DNA from: Burhinus oedicnemus
Taxonomy: Eukaryota; Chordata; Aves; Charadriiformes; Burhinidae
DNA: 64,000 nt
Direction of reading: 5' to 3'
Assembly (NCBI GenBank): GCA_008921705.1
Contig: VFFE01007605.1
Coordinates: 5,255,172-5,319,171, forward strand
Below, piece by piece: positions 14,301 through 28,247 of this stretch. The number at the start of each line of letters is the position of its first letter. Position 1 is the first letter of the stretch. The position numbers and the translations under genes are program-made. The notes beneath the pieces were generated by a model that did no database searches, had not been told where the DNA came from, and saw nothing but the letters and a program-made list of their open reading frames with translations.

Positions 14301-14989
14301 ACACAAAGCTCGACCCAGACCCCGAAACGCTGGGCTTTTGCCTAATCTGGGCTTTAATCGCGAAGGCCAGCCTTGAGGGGCGGATCTTCTGACTGCCAAA
14401 CAAAAAATGGCATTTTTTAGGCATTAGGTAAAATCTTGTAATCATAGCTCCTCTGGAAAAGCCTTGTCTAAATGTCTTTTTAAGATGAGTAGACCTATTC
14501 CCAATGTGGTTGTACACTGGGACTGAGGGTTTTATACGTGGCGTTTGTGGTCCCAGCAGGGTGGGATGGCCTGGAGCTGATGGGAGAGGTCATCCCCAAC
14601 CCGGGTCACCAACCCCAAGTCCCCAGGGAAATTGTGGCTCAAAGTGTTGCCTTCCAAGCAGTGTCATGATACACAATTATTTTGTCTTTCCCTCCCTTGA
14701 TACCTCCTCCTGCGGCTGGTTGGGTTTTGCGTCTTTTCCGTCTCCTACCAGAGCTGAGAGGTGCTGCCGCCTTGCTCTGGGAAGTGGGGAAGAGCCCTGG
14801 GACAGCCCTGACAGATCTGCACATCATTCTGTCTTGGGAGGACAGAGGTTCTTGGCAGTGACGCTGCCCCACAGCAGCAGAAAGTCAACCTGTGGCATGT
14901 GATGCAGACTGGGCTGAAGTTGCCCCAAATGCAGTGGTTTCCTCTCCTGTTCGCAGTCGTGGGAAATATTCAAAGGGTACAAGTGCAAG

Positions 14990-15021
14990 ACTGGGGACAC
15001 CCCAGACTGGGGACACCCCAG
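14990..15021 (+). repeat. Perfect 16-bp tandem duplication with internal inverted repeats
   Basis: The unit ACTGGGGACACCCCAG occurs twice head to tail without a mismatch. Within each unit CTGGGG and CCCCAG are complementary arms around a 3-nt ACA loop, so each copy could fold as a small hairpin. It is intronic. Confidence 0.85.
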
Positions 15022-17910
15022 CAAAAATGAGGCATCAGGTTCCGTGCCAGGCAGAAGGATGGGCTTGCTGCAGAGGCTCACCGTGAGCGTGGCTCAAAGG
15101 GCACTTGGTGGCACTGCAGGGTGGGCTGGGACCCGGGGAGGGGGGAAAATGCCAAATTTCTGCAACAAAAAGGCAGATAATCCAGCTGGCAAAGCGAGTT
15201 TCCTTACTCCGGTTATCTGCTCGAGGACCCAGGGGCGTTTCTCTGCGCCGGGCGAGGCAGGGGGATGTAGGCAGACATCTCTGGGGTGCGTTGCAGTTTG
15301 TGTCTCAGACGTGGGGTTGGCTTCGTGCTCAAGAGAATTAGAGATTATTTAGAGTTCAAAACAGAAATTGCCTATCTCCTAGTTTTCTTATTTGAGCAAA
15401 TATCCTAAAATTCCCAGTCTGTTGCTTGGCTTATTCCAGATGACATAATATTCAAAGTATCTTCTGACTTTTTTTTTTTTTTGGTGCAGGCTGTTATAAG
15501 GGTGTCTGTATGTTTATTTTTTCTAAGGCATTTTTAACTTGTGAGTCCCAGATTGTGCCTGTAGTTAGAAAGCTCCATAAACTTCAGTGATTCAAGGGTC
15601 TGGCAAACATCTTTAAACCTGTTTCATGAAGAACACAAGCAGCGTACTCAGTAGACTCTGCAGATAAATATACTTGAGGCTCAGTTGCTGATGGCAATAC
15701 ATTTTAAAGCTTGCATATATATACATGTATAAGTATATATTTCATAATTCTTTCCTATGCTGTGCTTAAATAATCCTGGATTTATTTTCGAAGCATCTGT
15801 ATGCTTCCATGAGGTATTTTAAGATACATGAAAAAGAACGATGCTTGTCGGCCACAAGAGCAGTGATCTTGTTTTGGGAGGGCAGAGGGAAATTACAAAC
15901 TTCCATCTGAGGTGAGATATTTAAGGCTGTTTGGCCAAGAGGAAAAGTCCAGCGCTGCAGGAATGCCAGCTCCCCCGGCACCTCTGCTCGCTGCTTTGGG
16001 CTCGCAGAAGGAAAAGGCCGAAGACGGATGGTTTATCTGTTTTTCTGCTGTGTGGGCTTTTCATATCCCCCAGAGTTTGGCATAACAAGTTTTCAGAGCT
16101 TTAGCTCTTTCACTTCTTAGTTGGCTCTTGGTCTAGAAACTTTCCACAAATTGAACTTGAAAATTAAGCCAAATGTTCTCATAAAATAAGTCTCCAGTTC
16201 TGTGGCTAACCCCATGTGAACTAGTAGTCATACGTCAAAATATTTTCTACAGGCTCATCCGTTAAAACAAAGGTAATTTGTCAGGCTGAGAGTCCCTTTA
16301 CTAACGGGATGAGGCGCCTGTCTTCCCTTTCGCAGCGGGAATGAGTTACGTGGTGCTTTGAATCTGCTGCTTTGGTGTTCCCACGGGCGTGCTCCTCTGG
16401 GTGCTATCGCCCACCTGGGGTGCACGGGCAGTCGCAGACGGACAGACGGACGGACGCCTCTTCAGAGGCTCCGCGTCCCTCCAGCCCGACTCCCGCCGTC
16501 CACAGCTTTTCCCAGTGCTGCCCCTCAGGAGACTTTGCAGAAGTTGCTGCCTTTGAACAGCACCGCTCTGTTTGTGTGATTTGCCCTGGGAGCATCTAAG
16601 GGTGCTTCTCGCAAACGGAATTAAATTAGATCTCCCTCCAAGAGATCTAAAAAAGTGCCTTAAACTTCAGCGGCACATACGCTTAAAAGACAGCTTTCTT
16701 GAAAGCCCGGGAAAGAAAATACAGACATTGCACTTTCATTGCTTTCTTAATTCATGTAATTAGTGTGGAGATAGCTGCATAGCAGTATTTTCTTCAAAGA
16801 AACGGCTTCAGACAAATATTGGCTAATGGAAATTTTACTTTCAAATAAAGCAGTATTTGAAAATACATTAAGGCCATTGTGGGGAAATGGATGCGGGAAT
16901 CAAAGATGCTACAACAAAGCCTTCCCCGGGGCAGCTGGCCGAACAGGCTGTATTTTGTTATGAGCTGATGTGCAGACCTCAGACTCATCTTCCTGCTGGC
17001 CAGTCCTTTCTTTTTGGTTTTCTCCTTTCCTGCCTGCCGTCCCTCTTCTCCCCTTTGATTTTGGGCCGAGCTGTGGGGCCGGGGTGTGTTTTGCTCCGTG
17101 GCTGCTGTGCAGCGCTCGGCCCCCGCATCCCGGCTCCGCTTCCAGCGCCTCGGCTCAGTCTGCATCTGAGTTTCTTTTGGGCAGAATCTCTCAAGCGTGA
17201 GCCTAGCCAAAACTTTTACTGAGACTGCTGAAAGCGAAATGATAGTAAATTAGGTCTTTCTGCCACCTATAAATGTCACCACAGTCAAAATATTTTAAAG
17301 AAATGGCCGAACGCATTCTTTGGTTCCTCTTTCTGCAGGCAGATTTAATTCAAAATCAAGGATGTAGCCTAGACTCTCCCTTGTAAAAGTCTTTTGACGA
17401 ATGTGGGAGTGTTTTCTGAAGGCAGTGCTGGTTTCCAGCCGTACCACACAGGCACTGAAAATGCTGAAAACGTACCAGAGCTCCCCAGTCGCCCAGCAGC
17501 CACAACTGCCAGGGCTGTGAATGAGCCGGGGTGGGCGCGTGAGCGGGGTTCAGATGGGGACCTCCTCCCGCGCGATCCGATTTCCCAGCAAAAAGCTGAC
17601 AATTTCCCCCAGAGGGGCAGGAGGAAAACAGGGCTGCTCGCTCACAAAGACATCCTGTCTTCCTCTGAAAGAAGATCCTTGTGCCTAATTAACTTCATAA
17701 ATTAGCTGGAGCTGTAACGCCACCACTTTAACCTAAAACGGAGGTAACCCAATCTCCCTGGTCCTTTCTGCCGCCGTAAGGGATCCTGCCTGCCGATTAA
17801 TTTGCCCTTGTCCGCGTTCCGTCCAGCTGCACGTTGGCTGTGCACGAGCCGCTGTGCAGACACTGTTGACAGGGCTGTGCTAAGCTGGGAAATTATCAGT
17901 AGCATAAGAA

Positions 17911-18030
17911 CCGCCGCCAATTATTCGCCTGCCCCCGCGCGCTGGCATCGCTCCCCTCCGCCCCGCTCAGCCCCCGGCTGCCGGCACCTGGCCGCGGTGG
18001 CAGCCGGCTCCGGCAAGGCCAGCCGGGTTT
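17911..18030. other. CpG-rich patch inside ARHGAP26 intron
   Basis: This stretch of about 120 bp is dense in CpG and CCGCC/GGCCGCGG-like motifs. It lies between AT-richer sequence and, about 165 bp further on, a CR1 3' end. It is too short to call a CpG island with confidence. It could be a minor alternative promoter or just GC-rich intron. Confidence 0.35.
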
Positions 18031-18194
18031 GAAGCCATCCGCAGGCTTCCTGCAGCGAAGGGGTCCTGGCTGGCTTTACCGGACAGTGGGAAAGGAAATC
18101 ACGGGAGGAAGGAGCAGTATTTCATCTTTTGTTGTTGTCTGCACCGGCGCTTGGAAAAACACAAACGCAAGCAGCCGTGTCCGCTGCGGAGAAC

Positions 18195-18314
18195 GGGGCT
18201 TTGAGCAACCTGGTCTAGAGGGAGGTGTCCCTGCCCATGGCAGAGGGGTTGAAACTAGATGGTCTTTAAGGTCCCTTCCAACCCAAACCGTTCTATGATT
18301 CCATGGTTCTATGA
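18195..18314 (+). mobile_element. CR1 LINE 3'-end fragment
   Basis: This is about 120 bp of the CR1 3' UTR. It begins in GGGGCTTTGAGCAACCTGG, continues through the TGGTCTTTAAGGTCCCTTCC block and ends in degenerate octamers (TTCTATGATTCCATGGTTCTATG region). It is severely 5'-truncated and non-coding, inserted in the sense orientation relative to ARHGAP26. Confidence 0.93.
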
Positions 18315-21300
18315 AAATCCCCTCTGGCTCCTGCCCACGCCAGGCTGAAGGGGTGGGAGTGGGGAGAGGGGAGGCAGCCGCAGGCACGGAACAGAGCTGC
18401 CTGCTTTGAACAAACACCCAAACCTTGCTCCTGGAGACCCAGCCAGGGAAATCCCAGAAGCAGGGAAAATTTGTCCCCTCTTTAAGCACAGCCAGTCCAT
18501 CTGCAGATGCCGTGGGGCATCATGGTGGTGGTGGATGCGGGAAAGCTTCAGCGGCTGTCTGCCTTCCCCATGCACGGATCTTCACCCTGCTTCCCTGATT
18601 GCTCGGCTGTAATTTGGAGGAGCGGTGCCGTAGTCAGGAAGGGTTTGTGCAGGCACGTTCACATGAGCTTGAAGGCAAAGAAGGCTCTATGTGACAAAGC
18701 CAAGGCTGAGCCTGAGCTGTGCGTTGAGGACCACAGGGGAGTTGGGGCAACTCCAGCCCATGCTGCTTCTTCAAATAATGACACCAACGAATCATCTCTG
18801 TCCAATATATGTATAGCTTTGAAGTATGGCAGCCAAAGATGAGACTTAAAATTATGTGTCTTTCTGTGGCTTTAGTTGTGTTTCACATGAGAAAAAGTGT
18901 TTTTCAGGTCTCTTCCAAGAGGTCCGGGGTCCTCCCCGAACATCTCGGGGACTGGGCACAGCAGTGGGTGCAGCCCGCAGGGAGACTTGGGAGAGTACTT
19001 GAAGTGTTACAAATAGAAGTGAAAAAATAACCAACCAACCAAAAAAAAAGTGAATTGAATATATTAATCTTCACTGTATTTGATTAATGGGAAGAGAGAA
19101 AAGGCTCCGTTTGCAGCTTGATTGCAGGCAGAGGAATTGAGGTTGGGCCAGTAAACTGGGAGGGTTGTCGTGCTCACACCTCCCACCTGGGCTGCACTGG
19201 GAGGGGATGTGCAACTGCTGGAGGAGGATTTTGGTGATGAGAGCTGATGAGGCAAAAATGTTATTACAAAGTTTGGGTTTTTCAAGTGAAAAAAAAGATT
19301 AAAAAAGGAAGAACAGAACAAAACCAGAACTTCTTTTGATAAATATGATCAAATTGGATCATTTCAGTATTGTAGTGTTTTGGATTTTGGAGTGAAATGT
19401 TCTGATCAGCTCTCTGTAACTGATGTTTGCAGAATACTTGCAAAACAAAGCCATACAAGAACAAATATACAAAAGGAAATCAGGCAAATCAAGTAAAAGC
19501 ATAGAATTATTATGCAGTGACTTTACTCACCCATTATTCTCAAATCACTTTTACAGGCCAAAATAATCCTCGTTGTTTTTCCCAATGTGTGTGACTTATG
19601 TGGGCAGGTGTTAGTTCTTTACACTGCGTGAAGAATATTTGCACAATACAAAAACAAGAGTTTTAGCTTGTGGTGCTGATGAAGGCTTAAATAAACGCTC
19701 TTTGTTTTTTCTTAGGTTTTGAGTCTGGAAGTGGCCTTCTATCAAATTATGTGAGGAAGATTACTTAGCCAGGAATGAATTTTTTACGGTGTGGAGTAGC
19801 TTTTCTGAGCATTTCCAGAAATTATTTAAAAAGTAAAAGAAACTTTTCTTCCTTCAGAGAGCTGACAGTAACAGCTTGTGGGTGGGTTGCTGCTGCCTGT
19901 CCTGTAATGCCTGACCTCCCTGGCTGTTCACAGAACATTACTTTTTTGGGGGGGCTCATATTAGAGTCTGAGTGTGTGGGGGGCAAAATGGTCAGCTCCA
20001 GGCGTCGCCCTCCGTAGCTGCCTTTGCTGCGCTGCAGGCAATCCGGTCGTCCCCTTGTTGGGTCCCTGAAGCAGAGCGCCTCTGCCAGCAAAAGCGAGTT
20101 TTGTTTTGGGGAAATACAGACCGATTCCCCCTGCCCTGAGCCCGAAGCCAGGCTGCTGTGGGCTCTCGGGGCCGGGGTGATGGGCTGATGCAGGGCTGGT
20201 GCTGCGGTGCGGGTCCTCCGGGACCCTTGGGCCGAGGGTTGGGGGAGTCCTCCTCCGGGTTCAGGGTGACGGTGGCTGGCAGCAAGGACAGCCCCGTGGT
20301 GTATCGGTCAGCTTTGCTGCAGCTCCCACTGCCCATAGGCCACCCTCAGCTGCCTACGGCAGTTTTGGGCTGCTTATGGTTGGCAAACACTGCTCGGCAG
20401 TGAGGCAGGGCTGCCCTGTGCACAGGATGTGTTTACCTCAAATATTTGATCCTACCAAACACCCCCCAGCTGATCTGGGGGCTGTGATCCCACAGGGACT
20501 TTAATTGCCTTCATTTTCCAAGAATCCCATACGGTTGCTGGGGTGGCAGATGGGAGAGTTTTCTTTTCTGGGGGACGTAAGATGGCAGTGGATTGAATGC
20601 CAGAGAAAAATGAGAGGTTTCTGGTGGGCTGTTGAGTTCTCCTTAATTGTGAATGCAATTTGTTGGTGACTAATGCATCCAGACTTGCAGAATTACCTCA
20701 TGTATTAGAAGCAGTGGCGCGGTGGAAAAGATGTGACTAAGATGCTGGCTCCTGATTTACCAACGCTTCCCTCCTAAACTGTTGTTTGGCTTCCTACTGG
20801 CATATTACAACTTTTCTATTAATAATTAAGAGATTTAATATGGTTTGAAAGCACTTGCTTCAACATAAAATCTGCCAGCTTGATTTTTAGTCTGCTGAGA
20901 GCCTTTTGAGCAACGAGGAAGCAGGGAGGGGGTTATTAATGGAGCAGAAAATACAGCTGCTGAGCAAGGGGTGGAGCAAGGCAGAACATGTCGCGTCCAG
21001 GCTGGGTGCCATGAAGGACCCAGAGACACGTTAGCGTGGACCCGTGGTTGCCTCTGTTCCACTGCCCTGCCCCAATTCTTCCTGCCTGTCCCATTTCCAG
21101 TACTGGTATGATGTTTCTGTAAGAGCGGTGACTGATGGGTTGGTAACTTGCTAGTGATACTGCGAACTGTCTGTTATAAACGAGTTGTGCAACTGCTAAT
21201 GAATTGCTGTTCTGTATTAAGATGGCATGATGCTCCCATCGCCTGGATCCCACACGATGGGGAAGACACCTACAGGCCAGTCCGGCAATCTTCCTTTCCG

Positions 21301-24300
21301 CAGTGCCTCCAACGCTTACTCATGCTGAAAATGCATCCATTTCTGATTCTTTGCTTATTCACTCAGCCTTTCTCCAGCATTAACATCAGTCCCTAAGCTT
21401 CATGCCAGAAGGCTATACCAAAGCAGCAGTGTCATTGCATCCCTTTGAAACATCAAGCATCATCTGTCTGTATTTGGAAATAGAAATGTCTATTAAGTGG
21501 GACAACAAAACTTCAGCTGTCCTTCCCAAAGTCAGAACTCTTCCCATTCTCTCTGTTATTCAAGTGGAAAAGCTTTTAGATGGTTTATGAAATTTCTAAA
21601 GCAGGGAAATATTTCTACGTGTGGGAAGTAAGCCAAGCAACAAAGTGACAGGACAAACCAATGTGCTGGGTATCTTCAAGATTACAAAGAGGGACACGTC
21701 CATATTATCTGAAAGAAGATCCTGTAATCTGTGATCATGGAGACAGGAACTATTAAATGCAGATGTGGGAAAGTCCATGCCGAAGAAGTTGAACTTTTTT
21801 GGACCTGTTTGGTGAAGTGATGTTCACCACAGTGCATTTTGGCTGCTTATTTTCCTAAGATCATTATTTTCCACCTGAGTAATTATACAGCAAGATAACT
21901 CCCAAGAGAATAACACTGGAGAGAGTTTTAGCCTCATTTTTCTTGAACTTAAAGTACCAAACAGAGGAAGAATCCTGCCAGTCTGAAGCCCTGTGAGCTA
22001 ATGGTGACGTATGGGGTCGCGTGTGGTGCCATCACTAACCTGCAGCGCAGCCAGAGCCTGGGGAATTGCTTACTAGAGCCCATCCGTCTGCACTCTGAGC
22101 TTTGCTAGGACGTGCAGCATTGCATGAACTTCATGAGCTTCTCAACCCAAGGCTGCCTCCCATTTCATTTAGCCAACAGAGCCATGTCCGCTGGTGAGCT
22201 GCAATCTTGGCCTTGTGTTAGCAGAGTTTAAGTGCCCTGGCATTAAATGATGCTATAATATTTTTTTCTGGTTAGCTTTGAGAAGAGCCTTATGTTCTGC
22301 AGCTTTGTTTTGTAGGAACAGATCAGGAGATAAAGGGTTGGGTGGTTCTTGATGTATTTTAGTGCAGTCAGGTATCAATAATGTCAGAATGGGAATATTG
22401 TTATTTATTCTTGAGGTGATTTCATGAAAGGGCTTTAACTCGTCGGTAGACGATGCCCATTCATGGCTGTTAGATGTTGAAATAGCCCCAAGTTCCACAA
22501 AAACAAACAAGTTGTAAACATTTTTGAAGTGGAACTGGTGTCCTCTCAGCCAGAAGAACAAAGCAGCAGAAATGTCTGGAAACCCTGCTGAGAATAACTC
22601 TTCAGACTTGTAAATGCCTTGAGGACTTGAGCTGTGTAAAGCAAGTGCCAGAGGCAGTCGGGGTAGGCAGATTGCAGAGGAAGAGGAATTGAAAAGAGGC
22701 AGGTTATGAGAAGGGACTAGAAAAGAGATTTTTTAGCTACAGCAACTGGAAAGGAGACCAGAGTCTGGAAACAAGAATTGCTGCTTTTTTCACCTGTTCA
22801 GGCAGCAAACTAAACATCAGAATGGGAAAGGCAGTGTGTACAGCAGGCACGGGAAGCAGGGAGGAGGATTTAACTTCTAAGCACATTTCTAAGTACATTT
22901 GTTTGGAAGAGTGGGATTGCCAAAGGGAGGTGAAGGCGCAGGTGCCCCCACAACCAGTGGGCTGATGGCTGTGACACGATGTCCTCCAGCACCCTGCCCG
23001 TTCCAGGCCAGCCGTACCTCCTTGCTGGGCTGCCGGTCACGGCCACTGCTTTCGAGGGGCACAGACCAGCAGGAAAGGCGAAAGCCTTGGGATGTGTTGG
23101 GCTACAGACTCATAGAGTTCCCTCTGCTGCTTCTGTTGGGGAAAAGTCCATTCCTGCCCCTGAAGACTCTAATTTTAGCCACTTCTTTGTTTCCTCCTTC
23201 TGGTGTTCTTGGTTCTTAGCATTTTTTTCTCTGTTTTGTTTCCCACTGTGCACCCAGCAGGAAGAGCCCTTCGCAAAGTCCTCCAGAGTAAGAAGAAGGA
23301 AAAAAAAAAGGTCCAGATGACATTTGCTTTCTGCAGGCAGAACTGAAAGCAGGCAGCAGCCAACATTTCCCCAAAGCCTCTCACCACCTCTGCTCTTTCC
23401 ATGAGAAACAGAAAGGAAATTGGATCTTACAAGAAAACCATCTTCCAAAATGCAGAGACCTCAGAATAGTCTGTTCACTCACATGCACTGACTTCTCCAG
23501 CAAGACAGGACTTGGGTCTTGCAGTCACATAAGCTCAGAAAGGTGATACTGAAGCAGTATCTGTGAAAAGAAATACCTGTATTTCACGGAAGGGAGATGA
23601 ACCCTTCATGCACATCATAGCCCCGCAGCCTGTCGGTGCTGGGAGGGCCAGCTCAGGCGGGGTCCTGAAACATCCATTTGCTCTTCTTAAGGAAACGTGC
23701 TGGAAAGACTGGCGGAGCAGGACCGCGAGGCTGCGCAGGGGTAGTTTGGTCATCATAGGACCACATTCATCTCTTCTGAGACCAGCCTGATTGAAACAGG
23801 ATGGTCTTCATACTTAAAAATCCACATGCTGTCATTAGTCAATAGTTCTCTCAGTTGTTTGGGTGGGCACAAAGAGTGTTTTCTTTGCCACCGAGGATCC
23901 AAAGACACCAAAATCCTGCTCCGAATTATTGATAGCTTCTTAGATAGAGGCCGGCCTGAGTTCTGGTTCTTGCTGTAAGGCTTTTTTACTGCAAGATCGC
24001 AGAAATAACTCTCTTCTCTGAGAATCGTATTGATTGCATTATGCGCTGTAATTAGTGTAGCAGACTGTGCAGTTGGTGGAGCGATGACAGAGCCGACTTT
24101 ACGAGTAGCAAGAGCTGCATTCTTTTAAAATGATTTCATCTCAAAAAGTGCGTTGGGAATTTCTAGTCCCAGAGCCCTGTGCAGTCGGATATTCCTTCCG
24201 TCGTGCAGTGAGGAGGACTGGGGTCGGTAGCGGAGGCGGTGGCCATCCTGCGATGCAAGCGCGCCATCACTGGCACACCCAGCAAGATGTCCTCTTGCAC

Positions 24301-27038
24301 CAGGAGCCCACTGCCTGCAGAGGCGGTGGGAGCTACAGTGGGAGGGCTGGTGGGTGCCAGTGGCCGCTCTTGGTGGCACAAGCCCAGCCACATTTTGGTC
24401 ACCAGCTCATCGCCCCCTCCAAGGCCCACCTTGACCGTGGGCCAAGCTTCTCTTTGAGAAAGGCATTGCTCTGCCATTTGTTTCTTCTCTCCTACCCCAG
24501 TGTGGGGCCTTTGTGGTGCATTAGATACTGCTGCCTGCTGGATTTCTACCCAGTGAGAAGATAGGCTGATGGCTAGAGGTGCCTAAGCTGTTTTAGGACT
24601 CATCCTGCCCTGCAGACGGTTCAGTGGAAAGGAATCTTGCTGGAGCCAGGGGCTGGAGGCCAGGAGGTCAGCTTCCCAAAGTAACGCTCCTTGCCTACAG
24701 AAAATCCATGCGCGGAGCAGGTAACATGCATTTGATGCTTTTTGAGAGCACCAGGATGGAGGAATCCACTTGAATGGTGAGAGGCCATGGTAAGATGAAA
24801 GGCACACCTGGCAGGTCCTCTGCCTTCCAGGTGGTAAACCCATGCATTCATATTGCATTTGCCATGGAGACATTTACCATCTTGGAGACTCGTTATAGTA
24901 GCTTATCTGTATATAGAGCCCAAGAACATTGCATACAGGTATTCTAACCAATGGGCTCTGGCTTCCAAAATGCTGGGTCCTCTTGCAGTACTAACAGTGA
25001 AGGAAATGTTCTAGTTCCCGCTGCCCAGAGGAGAGCACTGTCCATGTCTTCAAATGCGTCTAACATGCTCTCTCCATTAGAGGGCAGAAGCATGCTTATG
25101 CACAGATAAAATAAAACAAAATTACCTGCCCTATGTGCTATATATCTTGTTCAGTTAAGGGAAGGTAGGAGATCATCACGAATGGCCAGGCAACTACACC
25201 TGCTAGAAGGAAAAAGAAGAAACAAGAACTGGTGCTTCAGGGGTTAATTTCTCCGATTTGTGCTAACTTGGTGGTCTCTGTAGCACCTCCTTCTGTTTAA
25301 AATTGGAAATAGGTTTAATATATGGTAAGTACCAATGTCTAAGAGATTTGTTAAAGACTAAGTAATACAGGTAATTGCTCATTTTTCAAAAGACTGACAA
25401 TTTTGAGGATAGAAAAATGCAAAAGAGATTGTTTTTAAATAGTGACAATTAGGAGAACATTTTAAGGATTTCTGTGAGTAGTCTGCCTGTGAACGTTCCC
25501 TGTTTTACAGCCCTGCTGTGAAAGTTGTGGTGCACTGCTGTATCTCATTTCTATATGCATGTAACCCTCTGATGTAATAAAGGTATTGCCCATAATTGCA
25601 AAGGGAAATCATTAGTTTCTCTTGAATCCAGTGACACAGCTTCTGCAAGGAGTAAAGAAGCCAAGAGTTTGGCCTTAAGCAGATATGGACCTCAGAGGAG
25701 TTCAAGCCAACAATTTAACCTTCTTCAGTGTCCTCTAGGTGCCATTGCGGTGATGATATTTATGACATGGACACTTTCCGCCTAGAAATTGGACCAAATC
25801 CACAGATCTATCCTTTCAATTTTGAGTTGTCACCGTCAGAGAATGCCAGAGAGCACTGGCTGCCAGCTTCACTCGCGGGCGCATGGAAGGGCATGCAGGA
25901 GCCGCCAGCGAGAGTCACCAGCCTCTTGGCCAGTGCTGGTGCTGGTGGAAGACCCAGGTACCCAGAGATGAGCCTGGTGCAGGCGAGGAAGGCTTCAGGG
26001 GTTGGTGGCACAGATGCATGAACTGGAGGGAAGCTGGTGTGCCAAGAGTGACATTTTAGTTTAAAGCTGCTAAATTCTAACTCAAACTGATGGGAAGAAA
26101 ATTACAAAAAAACCACAAAATTCAAGATTAGTCATAAATATTTCCTGGAGACCCTCTTGCATGTTGAGGGAGGTTGGTTCTTTTTCTTTTAAATGATGGA
26201 GGTTGAGGTTTTACATTCAGCTTGAAATGGAAGGAAAATGTTTGTGATATTCTCTTTGCTGTTAATATATGAAACATTTCATTCAGGCTTAAGGAGCAGA
26301 AGCTGGGGGCTGAAACAATGATCTGCTGTTGTGATCTAATAGGTATTGAACAACCCTGGGTTAGCCCATTACCCTTTTTACAGAGACTTCATCTTTTTAT
26401 TAAAGGTTTAAGAGGCAGCACAGGCTCCCCTGGCCACTGCCCAGGCTTTGTCCTGCCATGTGTGTGCTGCTGCTGCCCATTTTGTTCATTTTGGAGGGGA
26501 GGGGGTTGCTTTCATCCTTTTTGGAGGTTGGGGTTTTTTTCCAAGTTGGCTACTGATCCAAGCCATGTTCCTCAGGAGGCTTCTCCTCGAGCGTGAAGGA
26601 GGCACATCACTGCACCACACTGCACAGTGACAAGAAGAAATCTGAGTTAAACATATCTAGAAAAGATTTTTATAATCCCAGACAGGTATTTGGAACACAT
26701 CATATTTACAGCCTGGAGCTGAGAGGGAGGGCTGTGCCCCTCTCCGCATGTGGACCACCTTTCCCTCCACCTCGTAGTTACCCTGGTGCTGTCAGAAAGC
26801 AACTTCATCCCCTTCCCCTCGGAGAAGTGCCAGTTCCCTGAGACGAGGGAGAAGAGATGAAGAGATGGCCTCTGGCATGCTGTTATCCTGGTGCAGCCCT
26901 TTCCCTCCCTGCAATGTCCATTTGCTTTGGTGGGACTCTTAAACCGCTGCTACTGCAGGGCTGAGGTTTCCCTGCATGTTCTGGATCCCTCCTGCCCTGT
27001 ATCCCTTCCCCTCCTGCTGCCTTGGGAGCCTCCAGCTT

Positions 27039-27094
27039 GGGAATGGGGACGGGGATGGGGATGGGGATGGAAACGGGGATGGGAATGGGAATGG
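27039..27094 (+). repeat. G-rich hexanucleotide minisatellite
   Basis: About nine imperfect units of GGGGAT/GGAATG type run in tandem just over 1 kb before the linker exon at 28248. Because the unit is a multiple of three, it leaves open frames with Gly-Met or Pro-Phe/Ser periodicity; these are artefacts. The G runs could support quadruplex formation on the + strand. Confidence 0.85.
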
Positions 27095-28247
27095 CCCGGG
27101 GCTTGCCTGTGGGGTGGCACCCTCTCGCCACCTCATCACAGACCTGTGTGATCAGAGGTCCCATCCCTTGCTCAGGAAAAAAACATAAATCATGTTGCTT
27201 TTACAAAACTTCTTGGGTTTGGAGAGGCATTTTCAGAGTGGAGAGGTTTTTCTGGTGTTTTATCAGGGATGAAGTTTACAATCTAAATTAGATAGAGAAT
27301 ACAGATGAGCTGATAAGCATAGAAACAGTAGGAGATGAATCAGACTCAGACTGGTATTTTAGTACAATAATTGCTTTTTGGTGAACCTGAGAATGACCTA
27401 AATTGAACAGTTTTGAAGGAAACAAACACTTCTCGCTTGACTTTCGCATGCATTTACTAGTTCAGTAATTTGATTCAACTTCAGGTGACAGCCGTGGTTT
27501 AAAAGTGAGGAATCAGCGGCAGTTTGCATGAGGGGAAAGAGAGTTCTTCAATGTAAAACACAGAAAACAAATCAATGACATTTTTATAGTGTTGAATGCA
27601 CGAGCACGGCTGCAGCCTGGTTGCTTCCATGCAAGGTGTTTCCATGACGGTGAGGCTCCCAGCACAGCCCTCTGGTGCTGCTGCCCCTTGTGGGGTGGGC
27701 TGGGCTTTGGGCAGATGATAGCATGGAAACGCCAGCCCTGGCCGGCTCCGTCCTGGAGATAAGGAACTCCTCTGGGCTCCGGCCTCCCAGCCCCATTTGG
27801 TTAGAAATGTAAACAGGCGGTCGTGGCTGGGCACCGTGGATGGGGGCCCAGACTCTGACACTGCGACAACTGACATACAAAAGAGGGATGGAGGCTGCTC
27901 GCAGGCATCATTAACCTCCAGAAATACCGTCAACTATTTCTGGCAGCAGTGGGGGAAATAAAACAAGGCAGGTAAGTGACTGGGCTGCCAGCAGCGAGCA
28001 GTGAGACAGCCCTTCTCCATACACGGGGTATCGGGCTCAGTTGGAAGATCCAGCTCTTGTTGTCCAGGGAAATGCAGATCTGGCCTTGAAGCATTTCCCA
28101 AGGTCTTGGCACTTCATTTCGTAGCTGTGTCTCATGCTCTGAATATTCCCAAGGCACTCGCTATCATCGGATGTCGTCTGACTGTCTCTTGGTTACTGTT
28201 TGTTTCTGTGGTTGCACGTTGATAAGGTATCTGGTTATGTCTTGCAG

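Larger units (their letters stand above)
1637..28247 (+). other. ARHGAP26: Long ARHGAP26 intron (about 26.6 kb)
   Basis: This intron separates the two linker exons. Many open frames of 60-200 codons occur in it, but none matches a recognised protein, and overlapping frames on both strands suggest chance openness in GC-rich DNA. It contains a CR1 fragment on the - strand (7545-8212), a CR1 3' end on the + strand (18195-18314), a CAG run (11351-11370), a 16-bp direct repeat (14990-15021), a CpG-rich patch (17911-18030) and a G-rich hexanucleotide minisatellite (27039-27094). The rest is unremarkable mixed-composition intron with short poly-T tracts. It ends in CTTGCAG. Confidence 0.85.

Noticed and set aside
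26883..27291. Frames with Gly-Met or Ile-Pro/Ser-Pro periodicity
   Set aside because: They are translations of the hexanucleotide minisatellite at 27039-27094 in several frames.
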